Source: Caulobacter sp. (lineage in GTDB: Bacteria; Pseudomonadota; Alphaproteobacteria; Caulobacterales; Caulobacteraceae). Taken from it: 64,000 nucleotides of DNA. This document shows positions 56,721 to 64,000 of the stretch, in pieces. The position numbers were made by a program, and so were the translations under genes. Within the stretch, counting starts at the first letter, position 1. Every line of letters begins with the position of its first letter. The stretch spans positions 1 to 64,000 of the forward strand of contig JAIOXZ010000014.1 in NCBI GenBank assembly GCA_021741355.1, in the 5' to 3' direction. A model generated the notes under the pieces. That model did not search any database. It worked only from the letters and a program-made list of their open reading frames with translations, and was not told the origin of the DNA.

Positions 56721-57671
56721 TCAGAGCAGCTTTATCTCCTTCAACCGCTGCATCAGGAATTCATCTGCGGTCAGGGGTTCGGGATAGCGGTCCGGATTAT
56801 CGGGCGTCGCGCAGCCGGGCAGGGTGCGGATCTCGTAGTCCGGCGCGAAATGCAGGAAGAACGGCGTCGAATAGCGGGCGAAGCCCCGCCGTTCCGGCGG
56901 CGGGTTGACCACCTGGTGGATCGTCGAGGGCAGGACGTGGTTGGTGGCCCGCTCCAGCATGTCGCCGATATTGCAGACCAGGCAGCCCGGCGGCGGATTG
57001 ATCGGCAGCCACTGGCCGTCGCGGTCCTTGACCTGCAGGCCGCCTTCCTCGGCGCCCAGCAGCAGGGTGATGGCGTTGATGTCGCCGTGCGCGCCGGCCC
57101 GTACGCCGGTCGCGTCGGCCGGGATCGGCGGGTAGTGCAGCAGGCGCAGGATGCTGTTGCCGAACTCGACGGCGCCGTCGAACTGGTGGCGCGGCAGGCC
57201 CAGATAGTGGGCGATCGCCTGCAGCACCTTCACGCCCATGCTGTCGAGGGCGTTGTAGAGCCAGGCGACCTTCTCGTGGAAATCGGCGATCTCGGCCGGC
57301 CAGACGTTCGGCGGCATCTGCGGCTCGTAGCGATGGCCGGGCGGCAGGTCGCGGCCCATGTGCCAGAACTCTTTCAGGTCGTAATGAGTCGCGCCCTTGG
57401 CGGTTTCGATCCCGAACGGAATGTAGCCGCGCTGGCCGCCCTTGCCGACGGCGTACTGCGTCTTCACCGCGTCCGGCAGGGCGAAGAAGCGCTTGGCCGC
57501 GTCGATGGCGGCGTCGATTTTCGCCTGGTCGAGGTCGTAGTTGCTGATCGCGGCGAAGCCGTAGCGACGGAAACTGTCGCCGAGCGCCTTCGAGAAGGCC
57601 TCGAAGTCGGTGTCGTAGAGCGAGAACGAGACGGGCTCGATCGCGGATCGGGTCTGCGCGGTGTCGGTCAT
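56721..57671 (-). CDS. isopenicillin N synthase family 2OG-Fe(II) dioxygenase
   Basis: GVRAGAHGDINAITLLLGAEEGGLQVKDRDGQWLPINPPPGCLVCNIGDMLERATNHVLPSTIHQVVNP. Confidence 0.94.
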   Translation of the reverse strand: MTDTAQTRSAIEPVSFSLYDTDFEAFSKALGDSFRRYGFAAISNYDLDQAKIDAAIDAAKRFFALPDAVKTQYAVGKGGQRGYIPFGIETAKGATHYDLKEFWHMGRDLPPGHRYEPQMPPNVWPAEIADFHEKVAWLYNALDSMGVKVLQAIAHYLGLPRHQFDGAVEFGNSILRLLHYPPIPADATGVRAGAHGDINAITLLLGAEEGGLQVKDRDGQWLPINPPPGCLVCNIGDMLERATNHVLPSTIHQVVNPPPERRGFARYSTPFFLHFAPDYEIRTLPGCATPDNPDRYPEPLTADEFLMQRLKEIKLL

Positions 57672-57793
57672 GGCGGCCCTTTTACACCCGCCGCGACGCC
57701 CGCGCACCTGACCTGAATCAAGCGCGGGCGGGCGATGGCGGAACCGCTGCGGGCGCGGGGCGTTTGGGCCGCACAATCTCACCGGAGCCACCC

Positions 57794-58468
57794 ATGTTGA
57801 AAACCTCGGCGCTTGCCGCCTGCCTGCTCGCCGCCACCGCCCTGGGCGCCTGCACGACCATCGACCCGAACACCGGCGAGACGGTCCGCAACAACGCCGG
57901 CACCGGCGCGATCGCCGGCGCTGTCGGCGGCGCCCTGCTGGGTTACCTGACCAACACCAGCGATGGCGAGCAGGGCCGCAAGAACGCGCTGCTCGGCGCC
58001 GGCATCGGCGCGCTCGGCGGCGCGGCCGTCGGCAGCTACATGGACCGCCAGCAGGCGGAGCTCCGGCAGGAGCTGCAGGGCACCGGCGTCAGCGTCACCC
58101 GCGACGGCGACAACCTCGTGCTGAACATGCCGAGCGACGTGACGTTCGGCGTCGATCGCTCCGACATCCAGCCGCAGTTCGTGCGGGTGCTCGACGGCGT
58201 GGCGACCATCCTGAACCGCTACCCGCAGACGCTGGTCGATGTGATCGGTCACGCCGATTCCACCGGTGACGACAGCTACAACCAGGCGCTTTCCGAGCGG
58301 CGCGCCAGTTCGGTGGCGATGTTCCTGACCGACCGCAGCCGCGTGCTGCCGGGTCGTCTGTTCGTGCAGGGGCGCGGCGAAAGCCAGCCTGTGGCCAGCA
58401 ACGAGACCGCCGAAGGCCGCGCCGTGAACCGTCGCGTCGAGATCGTGCTGCGGCCGTTCCGCGGCTGA
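57794..58468 (+). CDS. OmpA family lipoprotein
   Basis: MLKTSALAACLLAATALGACTT lipobox; Gly-zipper AGAVGGALLGYL; C-terminal VIGHADSTGDDSYNQALSERRASSVAMFL. Confidence 0.95.
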   Translation: MLKTSALAACLLAATALGACTTIDPNTGETVRNNAGTGAIAGAVGGALLGYLTNTSDGEQGRKNALLGAGIGALGGAAVGSYMDRQQAELRQELQGTGVSVTRDGDNLVLNMPSDVTFGVDRSDIQPQFVRVLDGVATILNRYPQTLVDVIGHADSTGDDSYNQALSERRASSVAMFLTDRSRVLPGRLFVQGRGESQPVASNETAEGRAVNRRVEIVLRPFRG

Positions 58469-58472
58469 TGCG

Positions 58473-60383
58473 TCAGGCAGGCCGGGCAGGACCGTCCTGC
58501 TCGGCCGCCTCGCGCTGGTCCTCGTCGCGGCCGCTGGGATCCCAGCCGTCCGCGGCGCCGGGCTTCATTGTCGCCAGGTCGGCGGCCAGCAGGCGGTCCA
58601 TGGTCTGGGCCGCGTCGCGCGACGCCAGCATGTAGGCCTCGGTCTGGCCCCACATCGGCCGCAGCTCCTCGAACGTGCGCAGGTCGTGCCGGCGGAAGTA
58701 GTCGGCCGCCCGGTGCGCGCGGTGCGCGCGGAAGCCGAGCGACTTGAGCGCCGTGACGCCCATCGCCAGCGCGCCTTCGAAGGTCTCGCGTTCCACGGCG
58801 TCGGCCCCGTTGGCCAGCATGTCGTAGGCGTGCCGCCGGTCGAAGGCGCGGGCCAGGATCGTCAGGTGCGGGAAGGCCTCGCGCGCACGCTCGACCAGTT
58901 CGGCCGCCTTCTCCTGGTCGTCGATCGCCACGATCAGCATCCGGGCCCGCTCGGCGCCGGCCTGCCGCAGCAGGTCCAGACGCGTGGCGTCGCCGTAGTG
59001 CACCCGCCTGCCGAAGCGCCGCAGCAGGTCGATCATCTCGATATCGGCGTCCAGCACGGTCGACTTGAAGCCGTTGGCCATCAGCAGGCGTCCCGTGACC
59101 TGACCGAACCGGCCGAAGCCGGCGATGATGATGTCCGGCTCGGCGTCTTCTTCCTCGAAGGTCGGGTCGGCGATGCTCTCGGTCGGGTTCTTGCGGTCGA
59201 GGAAAGTCAGGATCTTCTCGTAGACGATCACCGTCAGCGGGGTCATGGCCATCGAGACAGCCACCACGGCGGTCAGCAGGTCCGCCAGCGGCTGGCTGAT
59301 CACCCCCGCGCCGACCGTGAAGGTCAGCAGCACGAAGGCGAACTCGCCGCCCTGGGCCAGGGCCACGGCCACGGTCGCCGCCAGCCGGTTGGACGCCCCG
59401 CCGACCCGCGCCAGGGCGAACAGCACGACGAACTTCAACGCCATCAGTCCCAGCACCAGCCCGATCAGCAGCAACGGCTCGCGCAGGATCAGACCGAAGT
59501 CGATGGTCGCGCCGACGGTGATGAAGAACAGGCCGAGCAGCAGGCCGCGGAACGGCTCGATGTCGGTTTCCAGCTCGCGCCGGAACTCACTTTCGGCCAG
59601 CACCACCCCGGCCAGGAAGGCGCCGAGCGCGGGCGACAGGCCGACGATCTGCATCAGCAGGGCCACGCCGACGACGATCAGCAGCGAGGTGGCGGTGAAG
59701 ATCTCGCGCAGGCGCGACTGGGCGATGAAGCGGAACACCGGCCGCACCACGAACCGGCCGCCGCCGACGACCGCCCCCACCGCCGCCAGCACCGCCAGCG
59801 CCTGCATCCAGGCGGGCAGGTCGGCGACCAGGCTGGTGGAATGGGTGTCCGAGGTCAGCTGCACCGGTCCGGTGGCCAGCAGCGGCAGCAGGGCGAACAG
59901 CGGGATGATCGCCAGATCCTGCAACAGCAGCACGCCGAAGGCCGCCCGGCCGACGGGCCCCTGTCGCAGCCCCTTCTCGTCGAGGGTCTGCAGGACGATC
60001 GCCGTCGAGGACATCGCCAGCACGAGGCCGGCCGCCAGCGCCGTCGGCCAGGGCAGGCCGAAGATCATGCTGGCGCCGGCGATGGCCAGGGCCGTGGCCA
60101 CGACCTGCGCCCCGCCAAGGCCGAAGATGGTCTTGCGCATCGACCAGAGCAGGGCGGGCCGGACCTCCAGCCCGATCAGGAACAGCAGGATGACCACGCC
60201 GAACTCGGCGAACGCCATCACGTCCTCCGGATCGCCGGTCAGGTTCAGCGCGAAGGGACCGATCAGGGCGCCGGCGATCAGGTAGCCGAGCACCGAGCCG
60301 AGCCCGAGCTTCTTGGCCGCCGCCACCGTCACGACGCCCGCGGCCAGATAGACCAGCGCCTGGGTCAGGAAGTCGCCGTGCAT
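58473..60383 (-). CDS. monovalent cation:proton antiporter-2 (KefB/KefC-like) with TrkA-N domain
   Basis: LGYLIAGALIGPFALNLTGDPEDVMAFAEFGVVILLFLIGLEVRPALLWSMRKTIFGLGGAQV; IIIAGFGRFGQVTGRLLMANGFKSTVLDAD; start MHGDFLTQ. Confidence 0.95.
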   Translation of the reverse strand: MHGDFLTQALVYLAAGVVTVAAAKKLGLGSVLGYLIAGALIGPFALNLTGDPEDVMAFAEFGVVILLFLIGLEVRPALLWSMRKTIFGLGGAQVVATALAIAGASMIFGLPWPTALAAGLVLAMSSTAIVLQTLDEKGLRQGPVGRAAFGVLLLQDLAIIPLFALLPLLATGPVQLTSDTHSTSLVADLPAWMQALAVLAAVGAVVGGGRFVVRPVFRFIAQSRLREIFTATSLLIVVGVALLMQIVGLSPALGAFLAGVVLAESEFRRELETDIEPFRGLLLGLFFITVGATIDFGLILREPLLLIGLVLGLMALKFVVLFALARVGGASNRLAATVAVALAQGGEFAFVLLTFTVGAGVISQPLADLLTAVVAVSMAMTPLTVIVYEKILTFLDRKNPTESIADPTFEEEDAEPDIIIAGFGRFGQVTGRLLMANGFKSTVLDADIEMIDLLRRFGRRVHYGDATRLDLLRQAGAERARMLIVAIDDQEKAAELVERAREAFPHLTILARAFDRRHAYDMLANGADAVERETFEGALAMGVTALKSLGFRAHRAHRAADYFRRHDLRTFEELRPMWGQTEAYMLASRDAAQTMDRLLAADLATMKPGAADGWDPSGRDEDQREAAEQDGPARPA

Positions 60384-60949
60384 CAGACCGTCTCCCGCGC
60401 GCCGGCCGCCAGGCCCTCGAGGCGCGCCCGGTAGCGGTCGGCCTCGCCCTGGATGTGGGCGCTGTCCTTCAGGCGCGCGCCGTGGACGACGTAGGGATTC
60501 TCCCAGGTCATGCCGCAGAGAGCTGCGGTCTGCTCCAGCGGGCGCAGGAACTCCTCCATCGTAAAGCGGTTGTAGCCACGCTTGTGGTAGGCCTGCGCCG
60601 GGCCGCCGGTGGTGCAGGCGACGAACAGCTGCTTGCCTTCCAGCCTGTCGCCGCCCTTGCCGTAGGCGAAGCCGTGCAGCCAGACGAGGTCCAGCCACTC
60701 CTTCATCAGGGCAGGCGTCGAGTACCAGTACATCGGGAACTGCAGGGCGATCACCTGATGCGCCAGAAGCTTCCGCTGCTCGGCTTCCACATCGATCACG
60801 AAGTCCGGGTAGGTCTCGTAGAGATCATGGAACCGCACGCCGGCGGCGTCCCGCGCCGCGTCCGCCAGCACCGTGTTGGCGCGCGAGCGCTCCAGCGCCG
60901 GATGGGCGAAGACAACCAGCACCGAGGGTTCGCGGCCTTCAGGCTCCAT
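60383..60949 (-). CDS. NAD(P)H-dependent oxidoreductase (KefF-like)
   Basis: VLVVFAHPALERSRANTVLADAA; FPMYWYSTPALMKEWLDLVWLHGFAYG; ATGA overlap with antiporter gene. Confidence 0.92.
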   Translation of the reverse strand: MEPEGREPSVLVVFAHPALERSRANTVLADAARDAAGVRFHDLYETYPDFVIDVEAEQRKLLAHQVIALQFPMYWYSTPALMKEWLDLVWLHGFAYGKGGDRLEGKQLFVACTTGGPAQAYHKRGYNRFTMEEFLRPLEQTAALCGMTWENPYVVHGARLKDSAHIQGEADRYRARLEGLAAGARETV

Positions 60950-61044
60950 GATAGCGTTCCGGACTGGATCTCATTTTATTCACCAAGGGTTGAATTTCTC
61001 GCCGGATCGGGCGAGAGGGGCCGACCTTTTCGAGCGGAGCGATC

Positions 61045-61755
61045 ATGGCGGACAAGGTTGCCAAGGACGCCGTCGAGGCCCTGTCGGGGCTTCTCTTCGA
61101 CGGCATGACGATCATGGCCGGGGGCTTCGGGCTCTGCGGCATCCCCGAAAACCTGATCGCGGCGATCCGCGAGAGCGGGGTCAAGGACCTCACGGTCGTC
61201 TCCAACAATTGCGGCGTCGACGGGTTCGGCCTCGGCATCCTGCTGGAGTCCCGCCAGATCCGGAAGATGATCAGCTCCTATGTGGGGGAGAACAAGCTGT
61301 TCGAACAGCTCTACCTCTCCGGCGAGCTGGAACTGGAGTTCAATCCCCAGGGCACCCTGGCCGAGCGCATCCGCGCCGGCGGCGCGGGGATCCCGGCCTT
61401 CTTCACCAAGACTGGCGTCGGCACGCTGGTGGCCGAGGGCAAGGAAGTCCGCGAGTTCGACGGCGAGGTCTATGTGATGGAGCGTGGCCTCGTCGCGGAC
61501 CTGTCTATCGTCAAGGCCTGGAAGGGTGATGCCGAGGGCAACCTCGTCTATCGAAAGACCGCGCGGAACTTCAATCCGATGATGGCCACCGCCGGCAAGG
61601 CGACCGTGGTCGAGGTCGAGGAGATGGTCGCCATCGGCGCGCTCGACAAGGACAACATCCATACGCCCGGCATCTACGTCGACCGCCTGTTCAAGGGCGC
61701 CGTCTTCGAGAAGCGCATCGAGCGCGTCACCACCCGCGTGAAGGAAGCCGTCTGA
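61045..61755 (+). CDS. CoA transferase subunit A (succinyl-CoA:3-ketoacid type)
   Basis: [54 protein letters not shown]. Confidence 0.96.
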   Translation: MADKVAKDAVEALSGLLFDGMTIMAGGFGLCGIPENLIAAIRESGVKDLTVVSNNCGVDGFGLGILLESRQIRKMISSYVGENKLFEQLYLSGELELEFNPQGTLAERIRAGGAGIPAFFTKTGVGTLVAEGKEVREFDGEVYVMERGLVADLSIVKAWKGDAEGNLVYRKTARNFNPMMATAGKATVVEVEEMVAIGALDKDNIHTPGIYVDRLFKGAVFEKRIERVTTRVKEAV

Positions 61756-62396
61756 TGGCCTGGACCCGCGAAGACATGGCCGCCCGCGCGGCCCGCGAGC
61801 TGCGCGACGGCTTCTACGTCAACCTGGGCATCGGCATCCCGACCCTGGTGGCCAACTACATCCCCGAGGGGATGCATGTGACCCTGCAGAGCGAGAACGG
61901 CATGCTCGGCATGGGCCCCTTCCCCTACGAGGGCGAGGCGGACGCAGACCTGATCAATGCCGGCAAGCAGACCATCACCGAGCTCGATTCCAGCTCCTAT
62001 TTCTCGTCCGCCGACAGCTTCGCCATGATCCGCGGCGGGCATATCGCCCTGTCGATCCTGGGCGGGATGCAGGTTGCCGAGAACGGCGACCTGGCCAACT
62101 GGATGGTGCCCGGCAAGATGGTCAAGGGCATGGGCGGGGCGATGGACCTCGTCGCCGGCGTCAAGCGCGTGGTGGTGGTCATGGATCACTGCGAAAAGAC
62201 CGGCGCGCCCAAGCTGCTGCACCGCTGCAACCTGCCCCTGACCGGGGCCGGTGTGGTCGACCTGCTGATCACCGAGCTGGGTGTCTTCGAGATCAACCGC
62301 GGCAAGACACCGGTGCGTCTCATCGAGCTCGCGCCGGGCGTGACGGTGGACGAGGTGAAGGCGAAGACCGAGGCCGCGTTCACGGTCGCCGTCTAG
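61755..62396 (+). CDS. CoA transferase subunit B
   Basis: GFYVNLGIGIPTLVANYIPEGMHVTLQSENGMLGMGPFP; TGATG overlap with subunit A. Confidence 0.96.
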   Translation: MAWTREDMAARAARELRDGFYVNLGIGIPTLVANYIPEGMHVTLQSENGMLGMGPFPYEGEADADLINAGKQTITELDSSSYFSSADSFAMIRGGHIALSILGGMQVAENGDLANWMVPGKMVKGMGGAMDLVAGVKRVVVVMDHCEKTGAPKLLHRCNLPLTGAGVVDLLITELGVFEINRGKTPVRLIELAPGVTVDEVKAKTEAAFTVAV

Positions 62397-62452
62397 TTCC
62401 TTCACGGGCAGTTGTGCGACGGTGACTTGCCCCTGCGCCGGGGTGCGCCATC

Positions 62453-63049
62453 TTGCAGCGCATGAACATTATGCGCTTTCTGGCGGTCATCACCGCATCG
62501 TTCGCCCTGACCGCCGCCACCGGCGCCGCCCGGGCCGCGCCGACTCTCGAAACCGCCTGGTTCGCCGGCGGCTGTTTCTGGTGCCTCGAACACGACATGG
62601 CCAAGATCCCCGGCGTCGTCGACGCCGTGTCCGGCTATGCCGGCGGTGATCTGCAGAACCCGACCTACGAGAACCACGAGGGCCATCGCGAGGCGGTGCG
62701 GGTGACCTATGATCCCGCGCGGATCAGCTATCGGCAGCTGGTCGACCGCTTCTGGCCGCTGGTCGACGTGACCGACGCGGGTGGCCAGTTCTGTGACCGG
62801 GGTCCGCAGTATTCGACCGCCGTCTGGGTCGCGACCGAGGCGCAGCGGCAGGCGGCCGAGGCCTCGAAGGCCGCCGCCGCCACCCGGCTGAAGGGCCGGA
62901 CGATCGTCACGCCGATCCTGCGCTACACCTCGTTCTGGAAGGCCGAGGGCTATCACCAGGACTACGCGGCGAAGAACCCGGTGCGCTACGCCTACTATCG
63001 GGCGTCCTGTGGCCGCGACGCGCGGGTGAAGGCGGTCTGGGGCAGGTAG
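62453..63049 (+). CDS. msrA: peptide-methionine (S)-S-oxide reductase with N-terminal signal peptide
   Basis: MRFLAVITASFALTAATGAARA then ETAWFAGGCFWCLEHDMAKIPGVVDAVSGYAGG; TPILRYTSFWKAEGYHQDYAAKNP. Confidence 0.94.
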   Translation: MQRMNIMRFLAVITASFALTAATGAARAAPTLETAWFAGGCFWCLEHDMAKIPGVVDAVSGYAGGDLQNPTYENHEGHREAVRVTYDPARISYRQLVDRFWPLVDVTDAGGQFCDRGPQYSTAVWVATEAQRQAAEASKAAAATRLKGRTIVTPILRYTSFWKAEGYHQDYAAKNPVRYAYYRASCGRDARVKAVWGR

Positions 63050-63089
63050 GCCCGCTGCCGAGGTCCAATCGACTTTCAACCCTAGCCGA

Positions 63090-63214
63090 CGTCATGGCCC
63101 GACTTGTTCGGGCCATCCAAGCGCGGTGAGGCCAGAAATTGTCCCGCGAAGGTCAGCGGTTGCCCATCTGAGCGACCGTGTTCTTGGGTGGCCCGAACAA
63201 GTCGGGCCATGACG
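63090..63214. repeat. long inverted repeat, family D, copy 2
   Basis: cgtcatggcccgacttgttcgggccatccaag / cttgggtggcccgaacaagtcgggccatgacg. Confidence 0.9.
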
Positions 63215-63274
63215 GGTTCAATAATTCCACCAAACGTCCGGCATCAACCGTTGCAGGGCTGAATGTCGACGGGC

Positions 63275-63997
63275 CTAGTCCCGGTCCGCCACCGGCCTCA
63301 GCCCCTCGCCGAGAATCAGCGTCTGGCGACGTCTGCAGCGGTGGGCGTAGGCCTTTTCGTCGTCGCGGTAACGCACGGCGCATTTGATGCTGAGGATCTG
63401 GTGCAGGATCCCGGCGGTCTGGCTCCTGTCGAAGTCGGCGATGATCCGCTCCGCCTGCAGACCTTCCAGGCTGACCACCAGCACCCGCCGGCCGAGCGCC
63501 GGCGTCAGCGGCGCGGTCGCCTCGGCCTGGTTGCCCGCATGACTGCGCCGCAGCCAGATGGTCAGCGGCGGGGCGTCCGGCGTGCCGATGTAGTCGCGGC
63601 CATAGTAGGACAGGGCGTTGAACAGGAAGCGGTCGTCCACCGCGATCGACGACAGCCCGCCGTTGAGGGCCTCGAGCTGCGCCCGCTGGTTCACCTGGCG
63701 GGCCATCTGCTCCCAGCCGCGGACGCGCTTGATGTCGTTGGACCGGCCCAGGGCGTCGACGATCTCGGGTCTTGCGACCGCCACCAGCATGAAGGCCGCC
63801 AGCACCGCCTGCGCGCCGAGCCCGCCGATCACCCACCATTTCGCCCGCCAGCGCATCAGCAGGGCCGCTGTCAGCACGGCCCCGGCGACATAGGCGCTGG
63901 CCGCCCAGTTATCGTTGGCCCGCGACAGCAGCGCGCCGAGTGTCACCACCGCCAGCGGCGGGACGACGAAACACAGCAGCAGCAGATCCTGCGGCAA
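63275..63997 (-). CDS. C-terminal part of a membrane glycosyltransferase-like protein (possible GT39/ArnT type), probably continuing beyond the window
   Basis: Hydrophobic segments followed by SNDIKRVRGWEQMARQVNQRAQLEALNGGLSSIAVDDRFLFNALSYYGRD, typical of GT39-like C-termini; reaches the window edge. Confidence 0.6.
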   Translation of the reverse strand: MPQDLLLLCFVVPPLAVVTLGALLSRANDNWAASAYVAGAVLTAALLMRWRAKWWVIGGLGAQAVLAAFMLVAVARPEIVDALGRSNDIKRVRGWEQMARQVNQRAQLEALNGGLSSIAVDDRFLFNALSYYGRDYIGTPDAPPLTIWLRRSHAGNQAEATAPLTPALGRRVLVVSLEGLQAERIIADFDRSQTAGILHQILSIKCAVRYRDDEKAYAHRCRRRQTLILGEGLRPVADRD

Positions 63998-64000
63998 CAG

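Noticed and set aside
58686-60434. 582-aa Gln/Arg/His-rich plus-strand ORF
   Set aside because: Antisense to the KefB/C-like antiporter; composition typical of reverse-frame hydrophobic genes.
61000-61020. ttcaccaagggttgaa near-palindrome at 60980-60995 upstream of CoA transferase as operator
   Set aside because: One arm mismatch and no second copy; too weak to call.

Overview
GC-rich alphaproteobacterial chromosome segment, probably Caulobacterales (Caulobacter/Brevundimonas/Phenylobacterium-like, judged from gene order and protein features only). It is mostly core genome. Recognisable blocks: F1-ATPase operon (atpHAGDC); rplU-rpmA ... obgE ... proB-proA-nadD-rsfS-rlmH-envC-ctpA cluster; three acyl-CoA dehydrogenases, a thiolase and a CoA-transferase pair; two hybrid sensor kinases; tandem TadG-like vWA proteins; a KefF/KefC-type antiporter pair; an orphan Dcm-type methyltransferase with a nearby Vsr. 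An IS630-type transposase 3' end lies at the left edge. The less ordinary content is (1) a membrane protein + COG0523 GTPase pair with a His-rich loop behind a perfect TGTTA-N5-TAACA palindrome (candidate Zur-regulated metal module), (2) a shared TTNACG-N4-CGTNAA operator-like motif before merR/acyl-CoA dehydrogenase genes and before the thiolase, (3) a duplicated phage-tail-like beta repeat inserted into one of two tandem vWA/TadG paralogs, (4) several families of long nested palindromic repeats that often fill gaps between convergent genes, (5) a perfect 14-copy in-frame hexanucleotide repeat in a peptidoglycan glycosyltransferase, and (6) histone-H1-like Lys/Ala/Pro tails on unrelated proteins. 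No clear novel defence system, CRISPR array, rRNA or tRNA was found. All calls come from reading the sequence and the ORF translations; no searches were run.
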